Shown: positions 34,176 through 43,868, counted from the first letter of the stretch. The stretch: DNA of 64,000 nt from an uncultured Methanoregula sp. (GCF_963678795.1 NZ_OY787452.1:434001-498000), one strand, 5' to 3'. Made by a program: numbers and translations. The notes: generated from the sequence alone by a model not told the origin.

Positions 34176-35100
34176 ATTCGGCATTATTTTTCAGAGAGTG
34201 GCAAAAGCCAGATATATGCTCATTAAGTTTTTCAGCAATTATTGTTGTGTAAAACAGATCAATCATATTTCGGAGGAGATTTTCTGAAAGAATGCAGCGA
34301 TCCGCCGTCAATTCAAAGTCGGCAGGTTTCAGGACATTTTTGGTAATCTGAAACACCAACCGGTCCACCATTTCCGCTTTCAGTGGCTCAATCAGATCCT
34401 GAATCAGGCTTCCCTTTCCATCGTGCAACAGACCGATATCAGGATCCAGAAATGCACCAATAACCGAGACAGAACACGTGCCATATAGCATCGCATAACC
34501 AAACGAAAGCATGGCGTTGACAGGATCCGTATGAGGTCGCTCAGTTCTCCTCCTGAACCCCCAATCGGGTGGAAGATCACGGGCCATAATCTCATAATAC
34601 ATATCAGATGTCATGCGGTGAAGGCGCCGGATTTCATCCAGTTTGATTAGGTATCCAAGCTCATCCTGGGCATTTTTTAAGAATTCCAGCTCACCTTCGT
34701 AAAACAGGTTCGTATTGTGTGCTTCCTGAGATCGTGTAATTGACAACAGCCGGGATCGGATGGATCCCTCAGCGATGGCTATAGCGTACCTGTGACGGGG
34801 AATGCTCTGCTGCAATGCCTTAAGTTCCGCATCTCCATTGCTACCAAATGGTTGTATAGTTCCAACCGGAGAACCATCAGGATCAAAAAACGAGATATAC
34901 ACCCCATTTTTAATGAGTTTTGAGACAGTTGTTGAGTTGATCGTATGGCCACCAACAATGAGGAGATGCTTAAAAGAGTCGATAGGATAATATTCAGTTG
35001 CTTTTTTTTTCTGCACTATGAGTTGCTTCTGAGTGGATTTGATATGGGCGCCAAAACCTGTAACAGGCAGCCAGGAATATTTCGTCACTTTTAACCCCAA
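34159..35100 (-). CDS. cas1: stand-alone Cas1-family protein
   Basis: A 313-residue Cas1 homologue with no cas2, other cas gene or CRISPR array in the window. The N-terminal beta domain (about 1-95; LLIVGGHTINSTTVSKLIKN and SFFDPDGSPVG) and helical C-terminal domain are both present. Conserved segments include RPHTDPVNAMLSFGYAMLYG (189-207), GLLHD with H226, and SLIQDLIEP with D235. The helix that normally carries the catalytic Glu (LRGIEGxAAxxYF) reads IRRLHRMTSDMYY, placing His161 at the Glu position. H226-D235 spacing is also shorter than typical. Cas1-solo proteins are known in methanogens; integrase activity here is doubtful. Confidence 0.88.
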   Translation of the reverse strand: MGLKVTKYSWLPVTGFGAHIKSTQKQLIVQKKKATEYYPIDSFKHLLIVGGHTINSTTVSKLIKNGVYISFFDPDGSPVGTIQPFGSNGDAELKALQQSIPRHRYAIAIAEGSIRSRLLSITRSQEAHNTNLFYEGELEFLKNAQDELGYLIKLDEIRRLHRMTSDMYYEIMARDLPPDWGFRRRTERPHTDPVNAMLSFGYAMLYGTCSVSVIGAFLDPDIGLLHDGKGSLIQDLIEPLKAEMVDRLVFQITKNVLKPADFELTADRCILSENLLRNMIDLFYTTIIAEKLNEHISGFCHSLKNNAEFRVQY

Positions 35101-35305
35101 AAATACCGATCCGGTTATCTATTTACTATTCCATTTCGATTGATTAAATCATCGTTTTGCAATGTCTGATACTTCCGAATAATTTTCATTTTGAATTCGT
35201 GTTTATGAATACAGTTTTCAGAAGAAAAACTCTGTTTCGGTGATTATAAACCGTTTGAAACACAATATGTAAACTTGTCATGCATTAGCATAACATGGGT
35301 GACCG
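35101..35305. promoter_or_regulatory. divergent promoter region between cas1 and paaK
   Basis: 205 bp, AT-rich, with TATA-like stretches on both strands (TTATAAACC near 35244-35252). No gene or CRISPR repeat is present; in particular no leader-like or repeat-spacer pattern adjoins cas1. Confidence 0.4.
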
Positions 35306-36595
35306 ATGTACTGGAATGAGAAGATAGAGACCCTGAAACCTGATGCCTTACATGCACTCCAGCTCAAACGATTGAAAACCACTCTGAACCAAGCGCAAAA
35401 TATCGATTTTTACCGCAACCAGTTCAAAAGTGCAGGCATCCAGAACTCTTCTATAAAAACTCTGGACGATATTTCAAAAATCCCCTTCACCAGGAAGCAG
35501 GATCTCAGGGACGGGTACCCGTTCGGTTTTTTTGCAGTACCTCTGAAAAAGATAATCAGGATTCACACGACATCAGGCACAACAGGAAAACCAACTGTTG
35601 TCGGTTATACACGAAAAGATCTTGATACATGGTCCGATCTTATCGCCCGGAATATGACCATGGTGGGCATTACGGATGATGACATTTTCCAGAATATGGT
35701 CAATTACGGTATGTTCACCGGAGGTCTTGGATTCCATTACGGAGCAGAAAAGATCGGGATGACCGTGATTCCCAGTGCAACGGGTAATACAAAACGGCAG
35801 ATCGAGATGATCAACGATTTTGGGGTTACGACAATCCATTGCACTCCCAGTTATGCAATGCACCTGTCTGAAGTCGCTGAAGAAATGGGCACGTCGCTTG
35901 ACAGCCTGAGAACCGGGATTTTCGGGGCCGAATCCTGGTCAGAAAGCACACGGAAGACCCTTGAAAAGCGCCTGGGAATCACGGCTTATGATTCATACGG
36001 GTTAAGCGAACTGTTCGGCCCCGGTGTCGCATTTGAATGTCAGGAACGGGACGGACTGCATATCTGGCACGATAGTTACCTTGTTGAGATCATTGACCCG
36101 AAGACCGGTGAGCGGGTGGCAGACGGGGAACGCGGGGAGATGGTTGTGACACCGCTTATGAAAGAAGCCATGCCCCTGCTGAGATACCGTACCGGAGATA
36201 TTACAATGCTGATGGAGGACGGGTGCCTGTGCAGGAGGGGAACGAAGATCGCACGGATTACCGGAAGGAGTGACGATATGCTGGTCATCCGGGGAATAAA
36301 CGTGTTCCCGTCCCAGATAGAACATGTCCTCCTGAGGATCCCTGAAGTAGGCAATCAATTTATGGTATATATCGACAGAATAAATCATCTGGACGAGATG
36401 ACCGTCGAAGTGGAGATCAACCGGGGATTCTTCAGTGGTGAACTGGCAGATCTCGCCCGGCTCCAGAAAAAAGTGGTCAAGGAGTTGCGCGATACACTCG
36501 AATTACGGACGACGGTCACTCTTGTGGAACCGGGATCTCTTCCCCGGTTTGAAGGAAAAGCAAAACGAGTAATTGACCGGAGAGAAGCAGAATGA
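35306..36595 (+). CDS. paaK: phenylacetate-CoA ligase family protein, copy 1
   Basis: A 429-residue acyl-CoA ligase of the PaaK group (ATP + aryl acid + CoA). Visible are the N-terminal W-N-x-K start, phosphate loop TTSGTTGKP, GLGFHYGAEKIG, YGLSELFGPGV, RYRTGDIT and the C-terminal hinge GRSDDMLVIRGINVFPSQIE. In methanogens these ligases reactivate aryl acetates for the indolepyruvate/phenylalanine route; the exact substrate is not evident. Its stop overlaps the start of the next ligase by 4 nt (ATGA), and the pair is followed by an ACT protein. Confidence 0.88.
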   Translation: MYWNEKIETLKPDALHALQLKRLKTTLNQAQNIDFYRNQFKSAGIQNSSIKTLDDISKIPFTRKQDLRDGYPFGFFAVPLKKIIRIHTTSGTTGKPTVVGYTRKDLDTWSDLIARNMTMVGITDDDIFQNMVNYGMFTGGLGFHYGAEKIGMTVIPSATGNTKRQIEMINDFGVTTIHCTPSYAMHLSEVAEEMGTSLDSLRTGIFGAESWSESTRKTLEKRLGITAYDSYGLSELFGPGVAFECQERDGLHIWHDSYLVEIIDPKTGERVADGERGEMVVTPLMKEAMPLLRYRTGDITMLMEDGCLCRRGTKIARITGRSDDMLVIRGINVFPSQIEHVLLRIPEVGNQFMVYIDRINHLDEMTVEVEINRGFFSGELADLARLQKKVVKELRDTLELRTTVTLVEPGSLPRFEGKAKRVIDRREAE

Positions 36596-37893
36596 CATAC
36601 TGGGATCCACGCATTGAAAAAATACCCCAAGAAGACCTCAGGAGAATGCAGTATAAATTACTGAAAAGTCTTGTATACCGCCTGTATAGTTTCTCACCAT
36701 TTTATCATGATCGTATGAAGGAGCAGAAAGTACATCCTGATGATATCCGGGAGCTCACAGATGTCAGGAAATTGCCCTTCATGTTCAAACGCGATCTGCG
36801 GGACAATTACCCGGACAGGATTTTTACTGCATCGCAGGACGAACTTGTCAGGTATCATGTTTCTTCGGGAACTACCGGGAAACCAACGGTTGTCGGGTAT
36901 ACGCAGAACGACCTTGATATCTGGACCGCGTCGCTTGCCCGCGGTCTTACATCTATTGGCCTTGGCAGGGGAGATGTCATCCAGGTAAGTTATGGCTACG
37001 GCTTGTTTACCGGCGGGCTCGGTATGCATTATGGTGCAGAGCGGATCGGGGCAACCGTTTTACCCACAAGTGTTGGGAACACTGAGCGGCAGATCGAGCT
37101 CATGCAGGATCTGAAAGCCACGGCAATAGCCTGCACTCCCTCGTATCTTCTCCATATTGGGGAAGTGGCAGAAAAGATGGGTATCAATATAAAAAACGAT
37201 ACCTGTCTCAAGACAGGTATTCTGGGTGCCGAACCATGGACTGAGAGTATGCGTACCCGGATAGAAGACTGGCTCGGAATCAAGGCCTTTGATATTTACG
37301 GGACAAGTGAGCTCTCCGGACCCATGTTCACGGAATGTTCTGAACAAAACGGATTCCACATCTGGTCGGATATTGCACTCGTGGAAATCATCGATCCAAA
37401 TACGGAAGAACCACTTGAACCCGGAGAGAAAGGGGAAGTAACCGTCACTATGCTCCAGAAGGAAGCGCTCCCTATGATCCGGTACCGTATCGGCGATATT
37501 TCTTCAATGGAAGACGAGGTCTGCTCCTGCGGAAGAACCCACCCAAGGATCCAGCGTATCCGGGGCCGTGTTGACGATATGCTGATCATCAGGGGCATCA
37601 ATGTCTTCCCCTCGCAGGTTGAATACACGCTGATGACCATTCCTGAAGTCGGGCAGCATTTCCAGATTGTTGTCGATCGTAAAGGAGCTCTTGATGATAT
37701 GCTGGTGCGGGTCGAACTCAACAAAGGATCATTCAGCGATAAAATTAATGATCTTATGCAGATACGACAGAATGTAGAACACCGGCTCAGGAACGCACTG
37801 AACGTGAACGCGGATGTGGAACTTGTCGAACCAGGTTCATTACCACGATTTGAAGGTAAATCAAAAAAAGTCATAGACAAGAGGTCGATGTAG
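36592..37893 (+). CDS. paaK: phenylacetate-CoA ligase family protein, copy 2
   Basis: A 433-residue paralogue of the upstream gene, with matching motifs: SSGTTGKPTVVGYT, GYGLFTGGLGMHYGAERIGA, YGTSELSGPMF, RYRIGDISSME, GRVDDMLIIRGINVFPSQVE. It differs by a longer Cys-containing insert around EVCSCGRTHPRIQ, a metal-like motif absent from most PaaK ends but shared in part by copy 1 (CLCRRGTKIARI). The tandem may form a heteromer or cover two aryl acids. Overlaps both neighbours' ends tightly; the ACT gene begins 1 nt after its stop. Confidence 0.87.
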   Translation: MTYWDPRIEKIPQEDLRRMQYKLLKSLVYRLYSFSPFYHDRMKEQKVHPDDIRELTDVRKLPFMFKRDLRDNYPDRIFTASQDELVRYHVSSGTTGKPTVVGYTQNDLDIWTASLARGLTSIGLGRGDVIQVSYGYGLFTGGLGMHYGAERIGATVLPTSVGNTERQIELMQDLKATAIACTPSYLLHIGEVAEKMGINIKNDTCLKTGILGAEPWTESMRTRIEDWLGIKAFDIYGTSELSGPMFTECSEQNGFHIWSDIALVEIIDPNTEEPLEPGEKGEVTVTMLQKEALPMIRYRIGDISSMEDEVCSCGRTHPRIQRIRGRVDDMLIIRGINVFPSQVEYTLMTIPEVGQHFQIVVDRKGALDDMLVRVELNKGSFSDKINDLMQIRQNVEHRLRNALNVNADVELVEPGSLPRFEGKSKKVIDKRSM

Positions 37894-38331
37894 ATGGACA
37901 CGCAGAAATTCGTGATCAGGCAGATATCGATCTTCTCTGAAAATCGTCCGGGAAGACTTGCGGCCATAGCCCATGCACTCGGGGAAGAGGGGATCAATAT
38001 TCTGGCATTCAGTATTGCCGAAGCAAACGGTTTTGGAGTTGTAAGGGCTCTCGTTGATCACCCGGAAAAAGCTCATGATAAACTTCAGTCACAGGGATTC
38101 AACATCGCATTTACGGACGTAATCGCTGTAAAAATGAAAGACCATCCGGGTGGGCTCTATGAAGTTGCAAAAATGCTGGGGGATAGTGGGATCAATATTG
38201 AGTATTCCTATGCATACTCGGGAAAAGAAGGCGCGGTCCTTATTCTCAGAGTGGATCACATTGAAGAAGCAATAAATAAGATTAAAAATTCCGGAGCTGT
38301 ACTTCTGGAACGGTCCAGTTTCCACGGGTAA
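37894..38331 (+). CDS. tandem ACT-domain protein
   Basis: A 145-residue protein with two ACT domains: residues 1-70 (QISIFSENRPGRLAAIAHAL, GINILAFSIAEANGFG) and 72-145 (MKDHPGGLYEVAKMLGDSGI, NIEYSYAYSGKEGAVLILRV). ACT domains bind amino acids and regulate metabolic enzymes. Genes of this type sit with paaK and indolepyruvate oxidoreductase in methanogens, so it probably senses an aromatic amino acid. It starts directly after paaK copy 2 and ends 5 bp before the convergent hps-rraA gene. Confidence 0.85.
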   Translation: MDTQKFVIRQISIFSENRPGRLAAIAHALGEEGINILAFSIAEANGFGVVRALVDHPEKAHDKLQSQGFNIAFTDVIAVKMKDHPGGLYEVAKMLGDSGINIEYSYAYSGKEGAVLILRVDHIEEAINKIKNSGAVLLERSSFHG

Positions 38332-38335
38332 TTTT

Positions 38336-39622
38336 TTATTTTTTCTCCCACCTGATCAGTTCCGAGACTACAGACAGTGTGCTTCCCCGCCGGATCTCCT
38401 CGCGGATTCGTTCCTCGGTTTTTCGGACTTCCAGAGCGCGGCGTGCGACCTCGTATGCCCGTTTCGCGGGAATTACCACAACACCACTCTCATCCCCGAT
38501 TATCCAGTCACCTGGAGAGACCTGCTGCCCGCAGCACCGGATCTCCGCATTGATCTCCCCAAATCCCTTTGGCTCACCGGCATTAGGCACTACTGCTTTT
38601 GCAAAGAGCGGGAATTTCATTGCGCGGATATCGTCAACATCCCTGACAGCACCATCAATAACAACACCGGAAATACCCTTGTTCACACAACTTAGTGTAG
38701 CAAGTTCACCCCAGGGGGCCACATGGGTACACCCGTCATTACTTATGACGATAACATCATGTTTTTTTGCAATATCGATTGCCTCAACAGGCTTAGCCCA
38801 GTCACCTGCAACCGTCTGCACCGTTACCGATTTGCCAACCATCTTTACATTTCCGGAAATTGAGATGAGATCCTGCATCGCACCTTTTCGGTGCATCGCA
38901 TCACTGACATTCGGGGAGGAGACCTGCGTCAGAAGTTCATAAATTTCTTCATCCAGAGATCGTCTTTCCTTGGGTGCCAGTGAGGGAGAATCCATCTCAG
39001 CACGAATCCGTTGGGTGGATCCCTTTACATCAGCGGACCGTACAATCCAACCCCCGACAATTACTATGTCAGCACCATAGTTCACGGCCTGTCCTGCCGT
39101 AGCTGCATCAATTCCCCCGGCTACGGCAAGGGTGATATGAACATGACCGGACAGGGTAGTAAGAAGATCGATCGAGTTTTTCCCAATCATCTGCTGATCG
39201 ATTCCAACATGGGCACAGATGATATCAACACCCAGCAATTCCAGCTGGCTTGCACGGGATACGGGATCAGCAACATTGATCAGATCCGCCATGAGCTTTG
39301 TCCCATAGAGACGTGAAGCACTTACCGCTTCAGCAATAACGGAATCGTCGGCATCAGCAAGGATACAGACAATGTTTGCACCAGCTTTTGCGGCCATCTC
39401 AACTTCAAGCGTCCCGGTGTCGGCGATCTTCATATCCGCAACAATGACAGAATCCGGATACTTATCCCTGAGTACCCTTATCACCTGCATGCCTTCACTC
39501 TTGATGAGCGGGGTTCCTACTTCGAGCCAGTCTGCTCCACCTTCAAGAGATTCCTGTGCGATCTGCAACGCCCTTTTAAGTTCAAGGAGATCCAATGCTA
39601 CCTGCAGAATCGCTTTTTTCAT
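38336..39622 (-). CDS. hps: bifunctional 3-hexulose-6-phosphate synthase / RraA-like protein
   Basis: A 428-residue fusion. Residues 1 to about 215 are a hexulose-phosphate synthase TIM barrel (LQVALDLLELKRALQIAQES, ADMKIADTG, AGGIDAATAGQAVNYGADIV), which joins formaldehyde and ribulose-5-P; in methanogens the reverse reaction makes ribulose-5-P from fructose-6-P. Residues about 222-410 are a RraA/demethylmenaquinone methyltransferase-like fold (SPNVSDAMHRKGAMQDL, GAVRDVDDIRAMKFPLFAKA). This fusion is known in archaea and gives ribose without the pentose pathway. ATG 39622 fits the family start MKKAILQVALD. Confidence 0.9.
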   Translation of the reverse strand: MKKAILQVALDLLELKRALQIAQESLEGGADWLEVGTPLIKSEGMQVIRVLRDKYPDSVIVADMKIADTGTLEVEMAAKAGANIVCILADADDSVIAEAVSASRLYGTKLMADLINVADPVSRASQLELLGVDIICAHVGIDQQMIGKNSIDLLTTLSGHVHITLAVAGGIDAATAGQAVNYGADIVIVGGWIVRSADVKGSTQRIRAEMDSPSLAPKERRSLDEEIYELLTQVSSPNVSDAMHRKGAMQDLISISGNVKMVGKSVTVQTVAGDWAKPVEAIDIAKKHDVIVISNDGCTHVAPWGELATLSCVNKGISGVVIDGAVRDVDDIRAMKFPLFAKAVVPNAGEPKGFGEINAEIRCCGQQVSPGDWIIGDESGVVVIPAKRAYEVARRALEVRKTEERIREEIRRGSTLSVVSELIRWEKK

Positions 39623-39879
39623 GATCAGTGATCTGATGTGCCATATGCTTAATAATTGCGAGAGAGTTTTTTAGTAATATTCAGATATCATCATATTGCA
39701 TAATTTGCATGCAGAGTATCCATTGTGGTTGAAAATCGATCATCAGTACTTACCGCTTCATTTCGAAGCAGATAAATATAAATAAATGTTAAATCTGATA
39801 CACAGAGTAGAAAAATAATTTTGTTTATACAATTTGATGTATAATTCTGCGATTAATTATACATTAGGTGTGTAAATTA

Positions 39880-41136
39880 ATGAGAAAAATACGCAATAAT
39901 TCTAACGGTATCTCTGAAACAGTCACTGTGATCATTGTTATCATATTGGTTCTCGGTCTCGCACTCGCTGTATATGGGATGCTATTTGGTTCAGTATCTT
40001 TAGTTAAAACCTCACTCGTTGCGGCTTCGGCAGGCACTGCCAACGTCCCCCTTGATACGAGTTCGTCCATGCAGGTCATGCGGGTGACTCCGGAGGTAGG
40101 GGAGAATTTTTACATCAAGGGCCAGGGCACGGTCCCAACGAATTCGGCAGCTACCCAAATTGCTATTACCTCATTCTCCTTACGCGATCCACAAGGGGAA
40201 ATCTACCCCGTAACGAATGGGTACATCACCAAGAATGCAAATAAGTACGGGACCAACCTGTACATTTATAAAAATTCGGCTAGTGAGTATAAGGTAACCG
40301 ATTCCCTGGATTCAATCTCGTATTCTCCAACAACGATCAGGCCGTTTGCACTCGGGGATTACCAGATAACAATGATCGATAATACAGCTCATGTTCCCCT
40401 GAACATCATGAATGTGAAAATTACCGGTAATGCAACCAGTTCAACGACATCCCAATACTCGCTTCCTTTACTGAACGTACTGCCAAATTCCTCGTGGGCA
40501 ATGCATGGCGGTGTATCAAACCGTACTGACCCCGTTACCGGGTTAACATTGTACGACTTTGACGGAACCAGCGGATACCTGAGCTCAACAACCAATCCAT
40601 CACTGGGCTTCACCGGGGAATTAACATTATCCCTGTGGATGAATCCGACAGCAACAGGTTCATCGAGCAGTTCGGCCAATTGGCACACGATCATTGGAAA
40701 AGGATTCGTTGGTGGGGTAAATAGTGAAAACGATAACTACCAGATCATGCAGCTGGGAGATAAGTTATTGTTTGAATGGAATGACGCGAGCTCCCCATAC
40801 ACCCATTACCAGGCAACGACAACATCCGCCCTTACACCGGGATCATTGCAATATGTGACTGCCACGGTAACGGGAGGTGTCTTGTCGATTCAGGTAAATG
40901 GAGTGTCATTACCCCTTACTTATAACACCGGCAATGTTCCCGGGGGGGGAACGGTAATATCTGCTCCAACAGTTACTTTGCAGAATAATGGCAACGATCT
41001 TCTTACCGGTAAACAAAATGCTGCATCCGCTGCGGATTACTTCTATTACAGCGGAGATATGAGTGAGGTTGCACTCTATAACCGGGCATTGACTGCCGAG
41101 GAGATAGCACATAACATTAATTATTATAAAATCTGA
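39880..41136 (+). CDS. pilin-like surface protein with LamG domain
   Basis: A 418-residue secreted protein. The N-terminus MRKIRNNSNGISETVTVIIV is a class III (type IV pilin) signal: cleavage after Gly, then the hydrophobic assembly helix (IIVIILVLGLALAVYGMLFG). Residues about 70-185 are a beta-rich segment with a Pro-rich linker; about 205-405 form a concanavalin/LamG-type domain (WAMHGGVSNRTDPVTGLT; GELTLSLWMNPTATG; GDMSEVALYNRALTAEE, the usual LamG end). Pilin assembly with a sugar-binding domain suggests adhesion. GTG 39868 would add four residues. Its composition (Ser/Thr/Asn) is normal for exported methanogen proteins. Confidence 0.83.
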   Translation: MRKIRNNSNGISETVTVIIVIILVLGLALAVYGMLFGSVSLVKTSLVAASAGTANVPLDTSSSMQVMRVTPEVGENFYIKGQGTVPTNSAATQIAITSFSLRDPQGEIYPVTNGYITKNANKYGTNLYIYKNSASEYKVTDSLDSISYSPTTIRPFALGDYQITMIDNTAHVPLNIMNVKITGNATSSTTSQYSLPLLNVLPNSSWAMHGGVSNRTDPVTGLTLYDFDGTSGYLSSTTNPSLGFTGELTLSLWMNPTATGSSSSSANWHTIIGKGFVGGVNSENDNYQIMQLGDKLLFEWNDASSPYTHYQATTTSALTPGSLQYVTATVTGGVLSIQVNGVSLPLTYNTGNVPGGGTVISAPTVTLQNNGNDLLTGKQNAASAADYFYYSGDMSEVALYNRALTAEEIAHNINYYKI

Positions 41137-41187
41137 TTTTTTCAACCTGGAAAACGGAGAATCACTAACACTCAAAGAGGAAAAAAA

Positions 41188-41700
41188 TTACAGTAATTTT
41201 TCTTCATACTTTTCAAAATAAACCAGGGTTTTCATGAGCTTTTTCTTTACAACAGGAACTTCAGCCGGATACCCTGCCGCTACCAGAGAGACCAGCGTAT
41301 ATTTCAGCGGAACCTTGAGCAGTTCCCTTACCGGTTCTGCATAGGATTTTTTATCCCCGGCAACCCAGCAGGAACAAACACCGTACGCCTGAAGAGCAAG
41401 GATCAGATTCTCAGTCGCCGCACAACAGTCCTCCAGATAATATGTTTCCTGCTTCTCACCAAAAACCGCAACACATGCCTGGGAATCTTCAATGAATCTG
41501 CCGTGATCGGCAAATCCGGCGATCTTTGAAAGGGTGTCTTTCTGCTTCACGATAACAAACAGGTATGGCTGGTGATTCATCGCAGTCGGTGCACACAGGG
41601 CACATTCCAGAGCATCCTGAATCACCTTATCGTCAATGGAATCGGTCTTGAATTTCCTTACGCTATGCCGGGACCTGATTATTGTGGTAACTACGTTCAT
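41188..41700 (-). CDS. nitroreductase-family protein
   Basis: A 170-residue FMN-dependent oxidoreductase. Start at 41700 gives MNVVTTIIRSRHSVRKFKTD with the SRRSxRxF motif; other marks are CALCAPTAMNHQPYLFVIV, YYLEDCCAATENLILALQAY and GVCSCWVAG. Such enzymes are homodimers reducing nitro or quinone compounds with NAD(P)H or F420H2. Note a cluster of cysteines (GVCSCWV, DCC) more than usual. Upstream ATG at 41748 would add 16 unrelated residues. Convergent with the pilin gene. Confidence 0.87.
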   Translation of the reverse strand: MNVVTTIIRSRHSVRKFKTDSIDDKVIQDALECALCAPTAMNHQPYLFVIVKQKDTLSKIAGFADHGRFIEDSQACVAVFGEKQETYYLEDCCAATENLILALQAYGVCSCWVAGDKKSYAEPVRELLKVPLKYTLVSLVAAGYPAEVPVVKKKLMKTLVYFEKYEEKLL

Positions 41701-41754
41701 ACACCGGAATGGGTAATACAGGGTGATAAAAATTGGGATAATTTTCAATTTTCA

Positions 41755-42795
41755 CTATCGCTTGCAATAAACGATGATACCGATAATGAGAGAGATGCCG
41801 GCCAGCGCTGATTCAAAACCGGGGGTTTTTGTTGGTGAAGGTGATGAAGAGACGGGGATCGGGGTAACAGGTAGTGAAGATTCAGCGATTGTTGGTACGG
41901 CAGTTGGTACCGTTGTCGGAGGAGACGTGATTATCGTCACCTGAGTGGTTGGCAGAGCCGTGGTTGCGGAGGTCGCGGGTTTTGTGGTGACCGTTGTTGC
42001 AGGAGTTGTTACCACGGTCTTGGCTCCGATCAGAGGATTTTGATCCTGGTTCAGGAGGCTGATTTTTGGAGTGATGGTTTTCCCGGTCTGACCATAATTA
42101 TCTTTCATCTTATTCGTATTGCATTCTGCCCATATTGTATACGATCCGGGGGCGTAGTTGGCCCGGTTTCCGGTATCCCAGATCGAGTTTGTGGATTGCG
42201 GGGTCGTCGTAATCGGGATATCTACGATGGACTGGGGTGTTCCTGAAGCATCGATAAGCGCTGTAAATACTCCCCCGCCGGGAGGCTGTACCTTGATGGT
42301 AAGCAGCGCCGGTGTGCCTCGCTGGGAAGAGATTTGCGCCAGGTTTGATTCTATTCTGAAACGGATCACATCCCCGGTCGGAACCCACTTATCGGTAACA
42401 TCAATACCAACCGTGGTATCTTCAAGACGGAGATTGATCTGGGGATCCGCAACAATGAAGGCAGATCCATCTGCATTACCCTGACTGTCAAGCCGGTTCC
42501 AGGTTCCGGGATACCCGGAGAATACGGATGGGCTGACAGAGAAGGAATTCAGTTGCGAAGCTACATTCATGGTTTTTGATGGTGAAGAACTCCTCACGTC
42601 AGCACCTGAAGCCCACCATCCGATGCTGGTATCTGCTGTGCCCATCGCGGCAGAGATGTCAAGTCCCTGTTCACCAATAAACACCGTATTTCCCTGACTG
42701 ATAGTGGTAACTGCTCCCTGCACAGACACCATCAAAAACAGGAATCCGATAAGCAGGATACACCAGAATTGGCCATGTTTAGTCTGCATGATCAT
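41755..42795 (-). CDS. DUF3821-type surface protein with PGF-CTERM-like tail
   Basis: A 346-residue cell-surface protein. Start 42795 is preferred (others: 42810, 42789); a TATA-like TTATAAATA lies close upstream. Residues 5-30 are a signal peptide. The mature N-terminus (VTTISQGNTVFIGEQGLDIS, GWWASGADV) is the DUF3821 type found in methanogen S-layer-like proteins. Residues 225-320 are Thr/Pro/Ser-rich, probably glycosylated. The end, SPSPTKTPGFESALAGISLI followed by YCKR, has the P-G-F motif, hydrophobic span and basic end of PGF-CTERM proteins, so archaeosortase A processing is expected. Confidence 0.82.
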   Translation of the reverse strand: MIMQTKHGQFWCILLIGFLFLMVSVQGAVTTISQGNTVFIGEQGLDISAAMGTADTSIGWWASGADVRSSSPSKTMNVASQLNSFSVSPSVFSGYPGTWNRLDSQGNADGSAFIVADPQINLRLEDTTVGIDVTDKWVPTGDVIRFRIESNLAQISSQRGTPALLTIKVQPPGGGVFTALIDASGTPQSIVDIPITTTPQSTNSIWDTGNRANYAPGSYTIWAECNTNKMKDNYGQTGKTITPKISLLNQDQNPLIGAKTVVTTPATTVTTKPATSATTALPTTQVTIITSPPTTVPTAVPTIAESSLPVTPIPVSSSPSPTKTPGFESALAGISLIIGIIVYCKR

Positions 42796-42810
42796 CGTAT
42801 CCCTTTTCAA

Positions 42811-43055
42811 TATTTATAATTAACAAACAGTAAATCTGGCGCAACAGAGAAACCTGGATACGGGCAGCAGGCATCCCGCATAATCCTGATCTATGATCCG
42901 AGGACGTGATGAGAACCCGCATTTCTTTTAACAGCCGGGTTTTTCCAACAGTTAATCTTTGTAAACGTTCTGGAAAGAACCGTGCTCACCGTCAGGTGCA
43001 GAACATTAAGGCCGGGATAATAACATTGGACGTACCAGAATCCGTCAGTTTTAAT
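42811..43055. other. intergenic, nothing recognised beyond a promoter
   Basis: About 245 bp. The left end (42811-42822) has a TATA-like element for the surface protein; no gene or RNA in the rest. Confidence 0.3.
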
Positions 43056-43868
43056 TCACGAATTGCCTGAAAATTTCAACGGAAGCCGGTATCGAAAACA
43101 ATCCCGGGTTGAATCAAAATTGTCGGTCATTTCTTTACGATATTTTCCCCAGACATGTTCGGTATTTTTCCAGATTCTGGTAGGAATAACCGAATCAGCA
43201 TTCAGAGATTCCCGGATCATTCGGTGCATTTTTTCAGAATCGTATCCTCTGTCCATGAGATAACACTCCGATCTCCGAGATTTGTGGCATCTCTTGAGAA
43301 GAATGAAAGCATGTTGAGAATCGTGGACCCGGCTTTTCGATATCGTGAATCCAGTAATTACCTGCTGATCAGTATCGACAGCAATCGAAGTTTTTAGGAA
43401 ATGTTTCCGGATTTTTCCGGTTCTTACGGAGTAATAGTGACTGGAATATCCGCTGGTGAACCCGGACGAATCGATGGCTGTGATAGAGATTGTACCGTCC
43501 TCTGAGTAGAATAATTTCAGAGTATTTTTGAAGAGAAGATCGAAGTACAAGGATTTGATACGACAGAGAAATTTTTGGAGCGTTGTGAAGTGAGGGATAG
43601 TTGTAAGCCCGAGTACTGCTCGGATACGATCCATCTCTTCGAGGTTCCATATGACTGTACGATAATCTTCTTTCCGGTATTCTTTGAAGAGAAGTAACGT
43701 CAGAAGTTGATGCTGGGTGTAATCTCTCCTCGAATATTTGCAGGAATACGGGGAAATCCTGGAAGATTGTACTATTGAAAATGCATGTTTGATAAAACTG
43801 ATAAACCGGCCTGACGATTTCTTTATTGTCTCCTTATCGTTACTGAACATAACAATATGAGGAGACAC
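43056..43868 (-). pseudogene. IS5-like transposase, C-terminus lost
   Basis: A 270-residue N-terminal part of a DDE transposase related to the broken copy at 25442-26385. Shared parts: [58 protein letters not shown] and [19 protein letters not shown]. It holds the first two Asp residues, but the reading ends in an unrelated stretch ([15 protein letters not shown]) before the AETVF Glu block, so the catalytic triad is incomplete. A trace of the lost end (GIVFDTGF) occurs in another frame at the same place, suggesting an internal deletion. Confidence 0.78.

Noticed and set aside
34159..35305. CRISPR array or cas2 beside cas1
   Set aside because: I searched both flanks by eye and found no repeat-spacer periodicity and no small cas2-like gene.
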